Assembly (NCBI GenBank): GCA_021770065.1
Contig: JAETRR010000003.1
Span: forward strand, 1 to 64,000
Origin: Lachnoclostridium sp.
GTDB taxonomy: Bacteria; Bacillota; Clostridia; Lachnospirales; Lachnospiraceae
DNA length: 64,000 nt
Direction of reading: 5' to 3'
Below the pieces are notes generated by a model. It made no database searches and had not been told where the DNA came from. It saw only the letters and a list, made by a program, of their open reading frames with translations. Each line of letters opens with the position of its first letter. Position 1 is the first letter of the stretch. Both the position numbers and the translations under genes were made by a program. Shown here in pieces: positions 55,186-64,000 of the stretch.

Positions 55186-55866
55186 ATGTCCATAAGGTTG
55201 GAAGTATGGGGTGATTATGCATGCTATACGAGACCGGAGCTGAAAACAGAGAGATACACCTATGACGTGATCACGCCGGGAGCGGCAGTCGGTATATTGG
55301 AAGCGATTTTCTGGCATCCGGGGCTGCATTATAAGATAGACAGAGTCTATGTATTGAATCCTATACAATTTACCAGTATAAGGAGAAATGAAGTAAGATC
55401 AAAGATGGGAGGCTTAGGGATTAAGTCGGCCATCAAAAAGGGAGAATTTGGAGCACTTTATCTAAATACGAAAGCTGAAATTGTACAACGTGCAGCAACG
55501 GTGCTGAAAAATGTCCATTATGTGATCGAGGCTCATTTTGATATCGGACCCGAAGCTAATCATACGGATAATGCGGGAAAATTTCAGGATATGTTAAAGC
55601 GCAGGGCCGGAAAAGGTCAATGTTATCATCAGCCATATTTCGGTGTCAGGGAATTTCCGGTTAAATTTCGATTATGGGAAGGGGAAAAAATTGTTACGGC
55701 GTATGAAGGTCAGGAGAAAGATTTGGGAATCATGCTGCATCATATGGAATATACACCAAGACGATTAAAAGACGGTACGGTCGTTTATGATGCCAGTCCC
55801 GTATTTTTTAGGGCAAAGCTGAAAAATGGGGTTCTGGATCTTCGAGAGAGCGAGGTGCTGAGATGA
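55186..55866 (+). CDS. cas5c: Type I-C Cas5 (Cas5c/Cas5d)
   Basis: RLEVWGDYACYTRPELKTERYTYDVITPGAAVGILEAIFWHPGLHYKIDRVYVLNPIQFTSIRRNEV. Confidence 0.95.
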   Translation: MSIRLEVWGDYACYTRPELKTERYTYDVITPGAAVGILEAIFWHPGLHYKIDRVYVLNPIQFTSIRRNEVRSKMGGLGIKSAIKKGEFGALYLNTKAEIVQRAATVLKNVHYVIEAHFDIGPEANHTDNAGKFQDMLKRRAGKGQCYHQPYFGVREFPVKFRLWEGEKIVTAYEGQEKDLGIMLHHMEYTPRRLKDGTVVYDASPVFFRAKLKNGVLDLRESEVLR

Positions 55867-57581
55867 TTTTTTATGAATTGGTGCAACTGTATCAGCAATT
55901 GGTGCGGCAGGGAAAGATAGGTGCACCTGGATGGGTGAACGAGAAGGTTTCTTACGGAATAATGCTTGATGAGAATGGGACAATTGTACAGCTGATTTCT
56001 AAGAAAAAGGATAATGGAAAGGCAGATATGATGTCGGTTCCTTATCACCCAGGCAGAACAAGCGGAACGCTGGCATTTTTTCTATGGGATAACGAAAAAT
56101 ATCTGTTGGGATTGGATGCGGAAGGAAAACCAGAAAAGGCGAGAGAACGGTTTGAAGCATCTAAAAAGCGGCACCTGGATTTGCTGGAAAAACTGGATAC
56201 AAAGGCCGCATTGGCAGTAAAAAATTTTTTTCTTACATGGGAACCGGAAAAAGCTTTGGAGAATGAACAGATAAAACCGGATTTGGAGGATTTGCTGAAA
56301 GGAGCTAATCTTGTTTTTTATTATAAAGCCAGACCAGTACTGGAAGATGTTAAAATAAGGGAAATGTGGGAACAACATATAAACCGGAAGGAGGAGAAGG
56401 AAACAGGGATCTGTCTGGTGACGGGAAAAAAAGAGCCGATTGCGAGGCTTCATCCCTTGATTAAAGGAGTGCGGGGGGCGCAATCCAGCGGCGCTTCTCT
56501 GGTGTCTTTCAATGCGGATGCATTTTGCTCTTATGAAATGGAGAGTGGAAGCAATGCGCAGACCAGTGAAGCTGCAGCAAGTGCTTACGGAGCGGCATTG
56601 AATTATCTCCTTGCGGATACACAAAGAGTTTTTACGGCGGGAGATGTGACGGTAACAGGATGGGTGGAAGAAGGAGAAGGTGTATATCAAGATTTGCTTA
56701 TGGCTCTGTTGAACCAGGATAAAACCATTCAAGATACAGATATACAAGAAGCGCTGAAAAAACTGTCAAGAGGAGAAAGCATCGTATGGGAAGAGCAGGA
56801 GATTGATCCGAATCATACATTTTATATATTAGGTCTTTCTCCTAACGCTGCACGTTTGTCTGTTCGGTTTTTTCTGAAAAATCGTTTTGGTGCATGGTTA
56901 GAGAATATACAGGCCCATGAAAAACGGTTAGAGATTGTATTACCGGAGCGTGTTGTACGGCCGTACCTGCCATTTTGGATGATATTGGAGGAGATGAAGG
57001 CTCCGGGAGGAAAGGATACAATACCGCCTTTGACAGCGGCGCTCCTGCAGTCGATTTTGAGAAATTCAAGGTATCCGGATGAATTATTATACTGTACAAT
57101 TCGGAGAATTCGGGCAGATCACAATTTGAACTGGAAGCGTGCGGCAATTTTAAAAGCATATTTAAGTAAAAATAGTGTAAATCAGAAAAACAGGGAGGGA
57201 TGCAGCGTGGGGCTGAACACAGAAACAAATGATCAGGCATATCTTTTAGGAAGATTATTTTCCATGCTGGAAAGTATTCAGGAGGCATCGGCAGGCGGAA
57301 CACTCAATACAACTATAAAAGATCAGTATTTAAACAGTATGTGCAGTACGCCGGCATTGGTAATGGCACAGCTTTTAAAACTGAAAGAAAGCCATATGAA
57401 GAAGCTTAAGAGGGATAAGCCCGGATTAGCAGTAAAATTGGAGCAGCAGATTACGGAAATTATAGACAGACTTGAAATCAATATTCCGACCCAGTTAAGT
57501 TCGGAGGAACAGGCAGTATTTATGCTTGGGTATTATCATCAGACACAAAAAAGATATGAGAGAAAACAGGAGGAAGCGTAA
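55863..57581 (+). CDS. cas8c: Type I-C Cas8c (Csd1)
   Basis: ATGA overlap with cas5c; VSYGIMLDENGTIVQL..CLVTGKKEPIARLHPLIKGVRGAQSSGASLVSFNADAFCSYEMESGSNAQTSEAAASAYGAALNYLL. Confidence 0.95.
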   Translation: MIFYELVQLYQQLVRQGKIGAPGWVNEKVSYGIMLDENGTIVQLISKKKDNGKADMMSVPYHPGRTSGTLAFFLWDNEKYLLGLDAEGKPEKARERFEASKKRHLDLLEKLDTKAALAVKNFFLTWEPEKALENEQIKPDLEDLLKGANLVFYYKARPVLEDVKIREMWEQHINRKEEKETGICLVTGKKEPIARLHPLIKGVRGAQSSGASLVSFNADAFCSYEMESGSNAQTSEAAASAYGAALNYLLADTQRVFTAGDVTVTGWVEEGEGVYQDLLMALLNQDKTIQDTDIQEALKKLSRGESIVWEEQEIDPNHTFYILGLSPNAARLSVRFFLKNRFGAWLENIQAHEKRLEIVLPERVVRPYLPFWMILEEMKAPGGKDTIPPLTAALLQSILRNSRYPDELLYCTIRRIRADHNLNWKRAAILKAYLSKNSVNQKNREGCSVGLNTETNDQAYLLGRLFSMLESIQEASAGGTLNTTIKDQYLNSMCSTPALVMAQLLKLKESHMKKLKRDKPGLAVKLEQQITEIIDRLEINIPTQLSSEEQAVFMLGYYHQTQKRYERKQEEA

Positions 57582-58472
57582 ATGAGTGAAGTAATCAAAA
57601 ACCGTTATGATTTTGTAGTTTTATTTGATGTGGAAAATGGTAATCCAAACGGAGATCCAGACAACGGGAATGCTCCCAGAGTGGATTTGGATACCGGCCA
57701 TGGAATTGTGACGGATGTATGTCTGAAAAGAAAAATCCGTAACTATGTGGAGACAGTAAAAGAGGAAGAAGAAGGCTACCAGATTTATATTAAAGAGGGA
57801 ATCCCTTTAAATACCAGTGATGCGCAGGCCTTTACAGAATTATCGATTGATGAGAAAAAAATACCTGCGTTGAAAAAAGAAGATCCCACATTGGACAAGA
57901 AGATTCGGGATTTTATGTGCTCCAGATTTTTTGATATCCGGACGTTTGGTGCGGTGATGACAACCTTTGTGAAAGCAAATTTGAATTGCGGACAAGTTCG
58001 GGGACCTGTGCAGTTTGGATTTGCAAGATCTGTAGATCCCATTGTACCGCAAAGTCTGACGATTACGAGAGTTGCCATTACCACAGAGAAGGATGCGGAG
58101 AAAAAGAAAACAGAGATGGGGAGAAAAGAAATTGTTCCTTATGGCTTATACCGTGTGGAGGGATTTGTTTCTGCAAATCTTGCACGAAAGGTGACGGGAT
58201 TTTCTGAGGCTGATTTGGAACTTTTGTGGGAAGCAATCTTGAACATGTTTGAGCATGATCATTCGGCTGCTAGGGGAAAAATGGCAGTTCGGGAATTGAT
58301 TATTTTTAAACATGATTCGGAATTGGGAAATGCACCGTCTTATAAGCTGTTTGACTCCGTGGTAGTAGAGAAGAAGAATGCCGAGATACAGGCAAGGTGC
58401 TATGGAGACTATGAGGTACGGATTTGTGAAGAAAGGATTCCGGAGGGAGTTACATGTATCCGAAAGAGCTGA
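57582..58472 (+). CDS. cas7c: Type I-C Cas7 (Csd2)
   Basis: NRYDFVVLFDVENGNPNGDPDNGNAPRVDLDTGHGIVTDVCLKRKIRNYV..CSRFFDIRTFGAVMTTFVKANLNCGQVRGPVQFGFARSVDP. Confidence 0.96.
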   Translation: MSEVIKNRYDFVVLFDVENGNPNGDPDNGNAPRVDLDTGHGIVTDVCLKRKIRNYVETVKEEEEGYQIYIKEGIPLNTSDAQAFTELSIDEKKIPALKKEDPTLDKKIRDFMCSRFFDIRTFGAVMTTFVKANLNCGQVRGPVQFGFARSVDPIVPQSLTITRVAITTEKDAEKKKTEMGRKEIVPYGLYRVEGFVSANLARKVTGFSEADLELLWEAILNMFEHDHSAARGKMAVRELIIFKHDSELGNAPSYKLFDSVVVEKKNAEIQARCYGDYEVRICEERIPEGVTCIRKS

Positions 58473-59143
58473 GCAGATATAAGGAAGAAGATTATCTGAT
58501 GCTCTCCGGAATTCAGCATTTTTCATTTTGCAGAAGGCAGTGGGCGCTGATTCACATTGAACAGCAATGGGATGAAAATTTAAGGACAGTAGAAGGAAAT
58601 ATTTTTCATAAGAAAGCCCATGACGGCTATTCATCTGAAAAGAGACAGGATGTTATCATATCCAGGGGGATGCCGGTATTTTCCCCTGCGCTTGGAATCA
58701 GTGGAGTCTGCGATATTGTTGAATTTTACAGGGATGATAAGAAAGGCATTTCTTTACATGGCAGAGAGGGCAGATATTTGGTTTATCCGGTAGAGTACAA
58801 AAAGGGACAGCCGAAAGAGGATGAAGCAGATATTCTTCAGCTGGCGGCACAGGCTATGTGCCTGGAGGAGATGCTGGGGTGTGAGATTGAGAAAGGATAT
58901 CTGTATTATGGGGAAATCCGGAGAAGAATTGAAGTGGGGCTGGATGAACATATCCGGCAGCAGGTGAGAGATACATTTGAGGAAATGCATCATTATTATG
59001 AACGCAGATATACGCCGAAGGTAAAGCGGACGAAAGCCTGCAATGCCTGTTCTTTGAAAGACTTATGTCTTCCCAGGTTAATGAAAGAACGATCTGTAAA
59101 AGAGTATATTTCCAAACGGATAGAAGAGGAGAGTGAAGATTGA
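58454..59143 (+). CDS. cas4: Cas4
   Basis: LSGIQHFSFCRRQWALIHIEQQWDEN..YPVEYKKGQPKEDEADILQLAAQAMCLEEML..KACNACSLKDLCLP. Confidence 0.95.
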   Translation: MYPKELSRYKEEDYLMLSGIQHFSFCRRQWALIHIEQQWDENLRTVEGNIFHKKAHDGYSSEKRQDVIISRGMPVFSPALGISGVCDIVEFYRDDKKGISLHGREGRYLVYPVEYKKGQPKEDEADILQLAAQAMCLEEMLGCEIEKGYLYYGEIRRRIEVGLDEHIRQQVRDTFEEMHHYYERRYTPKVKRTKACNACSLKDLCLPRLMKERSVKEYISKRIEEESED

Positions 59144-60171
59144 AGAAGCTGCTTAATACACTTTATATTACTTCCTCAGACAAATATCTTTCTTTAGATG
59201 GAGAAAATGTAGTAGTTTTGTCCGACAAACAGGAAGTGGGCAGAGTACCATTACATAATCTGGAGGCTATTGTGACATTTGGCTTTACAGGAGCAAGTCC
59301 TGCTTTGATGGGAGCATGTGCCAAAAGGAATGTGGCTCTTTCTTTCCTGTCCCAATCCGGACGTTTTCTGGCCAGAGTTTCGGGAGAAGTGCGTGGAAAT
59401 GTTCTGTTAAGAAAGAAGCAGTATTTTCTGTCAGAGGACGAAGAAGCAAGTCTTAATATTGCAAAAAATTTTATAACAGGGAAAGTATTTAATGCCAGAT
59501 GGGTGCTGGAGCGTGCTACACGGGATCATGCTATGCGTCTGGATGTGGAGCGAATGAAAAGAGTTTCCGGACAATTAAAGAAGTCATTAGGATCTGTCAG
59601 AAGCTGTGATTCTATGGGAACTTTACGTGGGATCGAAGGGGAAGCAGCCAGCTTGTATTTTTCCGTATTTGACGAAATGATTTTGCAGCAGAAAGAGGAT
59701 TTTTCTTTCCATGGAAGAAGCAGGCGTCCTCCTTTGGATGCGATCAATGCATTGCTTTCTTTTACCTATACTTTGCTGACAAATATGTGTGCGGCGGCAT
59801 TGGAAACAGTGGGATTAGATCCCTATGTGGGTTTTATGCATACGGATCGTCCGGGAAGAGTATCTCTGGCTTTGGATTTGATGGAAGAATTGAGGCCGGT
59901 ATTTGCTGATAGGTTTGTTCTCTCTTTGATTAATAAGCGGATGGTATCCTCCTCCGGATTTCGACAGAAAGAAGACGGGGCGGTTATCATGGATGACGAC
60001 ACCAGAAAGAGCGTTTTGTCTGCCTGGCAGATGCGAAAGCAAGAAGTGATCCGGCATCCCTTTTTAGAAGAAAAGGTGGAGTGGGGGATGGTGCCATATA
60101 CACAGGCATTGCTTTTGGCACGCTATATTCGGGGAGATTTGGATGAATATCCGCCATTTATGTGGAAATAA
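59140..60171 (+). CDS. cas1: Type I-C Cas1
   Basis: LNTLYITSSDKYLSLDGENVVVLSDKQEVGRVPLHNLEAIVTFGFTGASPALMGACAKRNVALSFLSQSGRFLAR..YVGFMHTDRPGRVSLALDLMEELRP. Confidence 0.96.
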   Translation: MKKLLNTLYITSSDKYLSLDGENVVVLSDKQEVGRVPLHNLEAIVTFGFTGASPALMGACAKRNVALSFLSQSGRFLARVSGEVRGNVLLRKKQYFLSEDEEASLNIAKNFITGKVFNARWVLERATRDHAMRLDVERMKRVSGQLKKSLGSVRSCDSMGTLRGIEGEAASLYFSVFDEMILQQKEDFSFHGRSRRPPLDAINALLSFTYTLLTNMCAAALETVGLDPYVGFMHTDRPGRVSLALDLMEELRPVFADRFVLSLINKRMVSSSGFRQKEDGAVIMDDDTRKSVLSAWQMRKQEVIRHPFLEEKVEWGMVPYTQALLLARYIRGDLDEYPPFMWK

Positions 60172-60238
60172 GACTGATTCCCGGGGCAGTGGGCCAGGCG
60201 GACAATGCGGATAAGAAAGTGATGTTGGGGGGATTGAA

Positions 60239-60529
60239 ATGCTTGTGCTGATCACTTATGATGTAAATACGGAGACTGATGCAGGGAAAAGGCGTCTGCG
60301 CCGGGTGGCAAAACAATGTGTGAATTATGGAAGGAGGGTACAAAATTCCGTTTTTGAATGTGAAATGGATGCGGCCAAATGCAGAGAGGTGAAAGCTATT
60401 CTGGAAGAGATTATTGATGTTAAGAAGGATAGCCTGCGCTTCTATTATCTAGGGAACAATTATAAAAATAAAGTGGAGCATATTGGTGTGAAAGAAAGTA
60501 TGGATATGAACGGTCCTTTGATTTTTTAG
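60239..60529 (+). CDS. cas2: Cas2
   Basis: MLVLITYDVNTETDAGKRRLRRVAKQCVNYGRRVQNSVFECEMDAAK. Confidence 0.96.
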   Translation: MLVLITYDVNTETDAGKRRLRRVAKQCVNYGRRVQNSVFECEMDAAKCREVKAILEEIIDVKKDSLRFYYLGNNYKNKVEHIGVKESMDMNGPLIF

Positions 60530-60698
60530 TGCGAATCATAAGTGAACATAAAAAGCATGGGAGATTCGCACCAGAATTTGTAAGGTATTTTTGAGATTTG
60601 GTTTTTAAAATATAGTGAATTAATAATGAGGTAAATTATTTTTTGTGAAAATAGTCAGAAGATTGTTTTTGATTAATGATATTTTGGCTGTTTTTGCT

Positions 60699-61268
60699 GT
60701 CATCCTCCGCATGGAGGATGTGGATTGAAATCATCAAAACGCCCCTTTCTCCGGCCGGAGCCGAGTCATCCTCCGCATGGAGGATGTGGATTGAAATATA
60801 CATCCTAAATCCGGATCATAACAATCATAACCGTCATCCTCCGCATGGAGGATGTGGATTGAAATAGGCGGAATATCCAGTGCTTACGTCTCCGCAGGGT
60901 CATCCTCCGCATGGAGGATGTGGATTGAAATCTTAACCTCCACAACCTGCCTCCTTACTTCTTAAGTCATCCTCCGCATGGAGGATGTGGATTGAAATAT
61001 CCACAAATCAAACTCATCATCCGTTAAAATACCGTCATCCTCCACATGGAGGATGTGGATTGAAATTGTCCCGGAAACAGCCTTAACACTGGAAAACGCC
61101 GTCATCCTCCACATGGAGGATATGGATTGAAATTTTGCATTTAGATCTCTAATCTCGTCCGCCACCGGTCATCCTCCACATGGAGGATGTGGATTAAAAT
61201 TTTGCCTTTGTGCGGTCCTTATTGCATCCTTCACCGTCATCCCCCACATGGAGGATGTAAACTGAAAT
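60699..61268 (+). CRISPR. Type I-C array: 9 repeats of 33 bp, 8 spacers of 33-35 bp
   Basis: GTCATCCTCCGCATGGAGGATGTGGATTGAAAT at 60699, 60765, 60833, 60899, 60966; variants at 61034, 61101, 61168, 61236. Confidence 0.98.
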
Positions 61269-61323
61269 AATCATAGGAGCTAAAAAATATATAAAACAGT
61301 AAGAAAAAGGAGAACCAATTCCT

Positions 61324-62136
61324 ATGCAAGCAGTAATCTTGGTAGACAATCTGACAAAAAATAATCTTTCCCCGGAGTGGGGCCTGTCCGTCTACATAGA
61401 ATATGGACAACACAAAATCCTCCTGGACACAGGAGCCTCCGGGCGTTTCTTGAAAAATGCAGACACTATGGGAATCCCATTGGGGCAAGTAGACTGCGGC
61501 GTACTGTCCCATGCCCATTACGATCATGCAGACGGCATGGGAGATTTTTTTGCATGCAATCCCAATGCAGTTTTTTACTTAAGGGAGGGCGCAAAGGAGA
61601 ACTGCTATGGAAAGAAATGGTGCTTCCACAAATACATAGGCATTCACAGAGGTTTCCTAAAAACTTATAGAGAACGGATAAAGTATGTTTCCGGAAATTG
61701 CGAGATTCTGTCCGGCGTCACCCTGGTTCCTCATAGCACTCAAGGCTTAGAGGAGATTGCAAAACGAGTGGATCTGTATGTAAAAGAGGGAAGAAAGCTT
61801 CGCCCGGATTCATTTTCCCATGAACAGAGTCTGGTTTTTGATACAGAAAAGGGACTTGTGATTTTCAGCAGCTGCTCTCATGGGGGAGCAGATAACATCA
61901 TTCGTGAAATAGAGGCCGTATTCCCGGGAAAACAGCTGTATGCCATGCTGGGCGGTTTTCATCTTTACAAATCTTCCGAGGAAGAGATCCGTGCCCTGGC
62001 AGACCGTATCCGTGGAACAGGAATCAAGAAAATTTACACAGGGCACTGTACAGGAGAGCGGGCATTTGCTATATTAAAGGAGGAACTGGGAGACTGTGCA
62101 GAGCAGATTTATACAGGGATGAAGATTGAGTTATAG
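61324..62136 (+). CDS. MBL-fold metallohydrolase
   Basis: KILLDTGASGRFLKNADTMGIPLGQVDCGVLSHAHYDHADGMGDF..IFSSCSHGGADNIIREIE. Confidence 0.9.
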   Translation: MQAVILVDNLTKNNLSPEWGLSVYIEYGQHKILLDTGASGRFLKNADTMGIPLGQVDCGVLSHAHYDHADGMGDFFACNPNAVFYLREGAKENCYGKKWCFHKYIGIHRGFLKTYRERIKYVSGNCEILSGVTLVPHSTQGLEEIAKRVDLYVKEGRKLRPDSFSHEQSLVFDTEKGLVIFSSCSHGGADNIIREIEAVFPGKQLYAMLGGFHLYKSSEEEIRALADRIRGTGIKKIYTGHCTGERAFAILKEELGDCAEQIYTGMKIEL

Positions 62137-62182
62137 GCTTTGCAGCTTTACCTTTTCGTGCTGCCTGACAGCGACTTTGAAT

Positions 62183-62289
62183 CAGTAATATCCGGCCGGT
62201 GCACAGAAGGATTTACGGGCACATGTTATTGTGACCGGAAATCCTTGTGGATCCGGGTGCACTGGAAGGATATTACGGAACTGGAATAG
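62183..62289 (+). repeat. Dispersed ~105-bp hairpin element, copy C, upstream of HAD hydrolase
   Basis: CAGTAATATCC..GTGCAC..AAGGATTTACGGGCACATGTTATTGTGACCGGAAATCCTT..GTGCACTG..GGATATTACGGAACTG. Confidence 0.9.
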
Positions 62290-62298
62290 GAGATTAAC

Positions 62299-63075
62299 AT
62301 GAGTATTAAAGCAGCATTTTTTGATGTGGATGGAACCTTGATATCACATAAGCTTGGAAATGTTCCAGAAGATACGCGCACGGCGCTGAGGGAACTTAAG
62401 AAACGGGGAATCCGGATCTTTACTTCCACGGGCAGGCATATTTTAGAATTTGATCAGCTTCCGATCCGCGATATAGAATTTGACGGTTACGTACTCTTGA
62501 ACGGCCAGCTCTGCCTCAACAACAGGAGGGAAGTTTTATGCGGATCCCCTATTGATGAGCATGATATCAAACAGGTGCTCCCTTTGTTTGAAAAGAAAGA
62601 GCTGCCTATTGCATTTGTGGAAAAGGATCGGATTTATATTAATTTTATTAACGAGAGAGTAAAACAGGCACAGAAAGCAATTTCTTCCGAGCTGCCCGAG
62701 TTAGGTGAATATCATCCGGGGAAGCAGGTTTATCTGGTTAATGTTTTTTCCGGCAGGGAGGAGGCTTATGGAGTTCTGGAGCGGATGCCCCACTGCAAAC
62801 TGACCTGGTGGACAGAGTCTGGAACGGATATTATTGCAAAAAGCGGCGGCAAGGTAATGGGAATGCGGCAGATACTGGATATCTACGGAATACAGCCCGA
62901 GGAAATTATTGCTTTTGGAGATGGAGAAAATGATACGGAGATGATGGAATTCTCCGGAATCGGTGTAGCCATGGGGAATGGAGAGGAGCTTGTGAAAGAA
63001 CAGGCCGATTATGTAACGGATGATGTAGATAAGGGAGGAATCCTTCATGCTTTGCAGCATTTCGGAATCATATAA
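62299..63075 (+). CDS. HAD superfamily (Cof-type) hydrolase
   Basis: IKAAFFDVDGTLISHKLGNVPEDTRTALRELKKRGIRIFTSTGRH..IIAFGDGENDTEMMEFSGIGVAMGNGEELVKEQADYVT. Confidence 0.93.
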   Translation: MSIKAAFFDVDGTLISHKLGNVPEDTRTALRELKKRGIRIFTSTGRHILEFDQLPIRDIEFDGYVLLNGQLCLNNRREVLCGSPIDEHDIKQVLPLFEKKELPIAFVEKDRIYINFINERVKQAQKAISSELPELGEYHPGKQVYLVNVFSGREEAYGVLERMPHCKLTWWTESGTDIIAKSGGKVMGMRQILDIYGIQPEEIIAFGDGENDTEMMEFSGIGVAMGNGEELVKEQADYVTDDVDKGGILHALQHFGII

Positions 63076-63105
63076 GATATTACGGAACTATTAACAGGAG
63101 GACAT

Positions 63106-64000
63106 ATGCTGTCATTTGAGAGTGATTATGTGGAGGGCGCCCACGAACGTATTTTACAGCGCCTCATAGAGACGAATCTGGAGCAGTTAAGCGGCTATGG
63201 ACAGGACTGCTACTGTGCGCGTGCAAAGGAAAAAATAAGACAGGCCTGTGAATGTCCCGGAGCGGAGATTTTCTTTTTGACAGGAGGCACACAGACCAAT
63301 ATGATAACCATTGATGCCCTGTTAAAGTCCTATGAAGGAGTTGCGGCCGCAAAAACAGGACATGTGAGCACCCATGAGGCCGGGGCCGTTGAATTCCATG
63401 GCCACAAGGTTCTGGAGCTTCCGGAGCATCAGGGAAAAATATGTGCGAAGGAGCTGGAAGCCTTTTTGAAGAGTTTCTGGCAGGATGAAAATCATGAGCA
63501 CATGGTATTTCCGGGAATGGTTTACATTTCTCACCCTACGGAGTACGGAACACTTTACTCCAGGGAAGAGTTAAAAGAGCTGTCTTCTGTCTGCAGAAGC
63601 TATGAGATTCCGCTTTACCTGGACGGCGCCCGGCTGGGCTATGGACTTATGAGCAGGGACACGGATGTGACCCTCCCTGTGATTGCAGAATACTGTGATG
63701 TCTTTTATATAGGCGGAACTAAGGTGGGAGCTTTATGCGGAGAGGCTCTTGTCTTTACAAAAGACAATATGCCGGGACATTTTACGGCCGTTGTGAAGCA
63801 GCATGGAGCGCTTCTGGCGAAGGGGCGTCTTTTGGGAATTCAGTTTGACACCCTGTTTACGGACGGCCTGTATTTTGAAATCAGCCGTCACGCCATAGAG
63901 ATGGCCGGAATTTTGAAGGAGGGTCTTGATAAAAAAGGATACAGGCGCTATCTGGAATCTCCTACCAATCAGCAGTTTGTCATTCTGGAAAATGAAAAAT
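63106..64000 (+). CDS. Threonine aldolase/beta-eliminating lyase family, PLP-dependent (truncated by window edge)
   Basis: MLSFESDYVEGAHERILQRLIETNLEQLSGYGQDCYCARAKEKIRQACECPGAEIFFLTGGTQTNMITIDALL..LYLDGARLGYGL..YIGGTKVGALCGEALV; AGGAGG upstream; no stop before window end. Confidence 0.88.
   Translation, partial: MLSFESDYVEGAHERILQRLIETNLEQLSGYGQDCYCARAKEKIRQACECPGAEIFFLTGGTQTNMITIDALLKSYEGVAAAKTGHVSTHEAGAVEFHGHKVLELPEHQGKICAKELEAFLKSFWQDENHEHMVFPGMVYISHPTEYGTLYSREELKELSSVCRSYEIPLYLDGARLGYGLMSRDTDVTLPVIAEYCDVFYIGGTKVGALCGEALVFTKDNMPGHFTAVVKQHGALLAKGRLLGIQFDTLFTDGLYFEISRHAIEMAGILKEGLDKKGYRRYLESPTNQQFVILENEK

Noticed and set aside
60229-60240. GGATTGAAAT at the cas2 start matches the CRISPR repeat 3' end
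   Set aside because: Ten-nt match explained by G-rich RBS plus ATG; no associated repeat stem, so treated as coincidence.
60676-61165. ORFs with SSAWRMWIEI repeats (60676..60867 +, 60962..61165 -)
   Set aside because: Translations of CRISPR repeats and spacers.

Overview
The window reads as a Clostridia chromosome segment, probably Lachnospiraceae (inferred from gene content and codon style). No rRNA or tRNA genes were recognised. (1) 1-18 kb: anaerobic cobalamin/sirohaem operon: hemC-cobA-hemD trifunctional fusion, cobD, cbiP, cbiC, cobT, a yaaA gene, cbiD, cbiG, cbiJ-cbiE-cbiT trifunctional fusion, cbiA, cobU, cobS, a short second CobU-like gene, cobC, cbiB, cobO. (2) 18-51 kb: mostly housekeeping genes (metA, glycogen debranching enzyme, CotH, TetR, aroK, SH3 protein, rqcH, nnrD, prmA, rsmE, cysteine desulfurase, thiI, mtaB, ireB, ruvX, fur, RNase J, trmR-like, U32 peptidase, sigK-like, a stand-alone acsB, HTH regulator, Rpn nuclease). 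(3) 51.9-61.3 kb: a defence island. It holds a ToxIN/AbiQ-like type III toxin-antitoxin locus with a 3-unit RNA antitoxin array and a toxin frameshifted at an A8 tract. Next to it is a complete type I-C CRISPR-Cas system (cas3-5-8c-7-4-1-2) with a 9-repeat array. (4) MBL hydrolase, HAD hydrolase and a truncated threonine aldolase-like gene at the right edge. Main unexplained signals: (a) an orphan CRISPR-repeat-like hairpin upstream of cas3, with the 11-nt handle identical but the stem rewritten and still paired; (b) a dispersed ~105-bp hairpin family with compensatory changes placed just before start codons; (c) a 117-bp tandem double-hairpin array in the cob operon; (d) a small palindrome that supplies the same C-terminus (LLFTP) to two unrelated proteins; (e) the ToxIN locus itself. 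All product names come from reading translated sequence; no database search was run.
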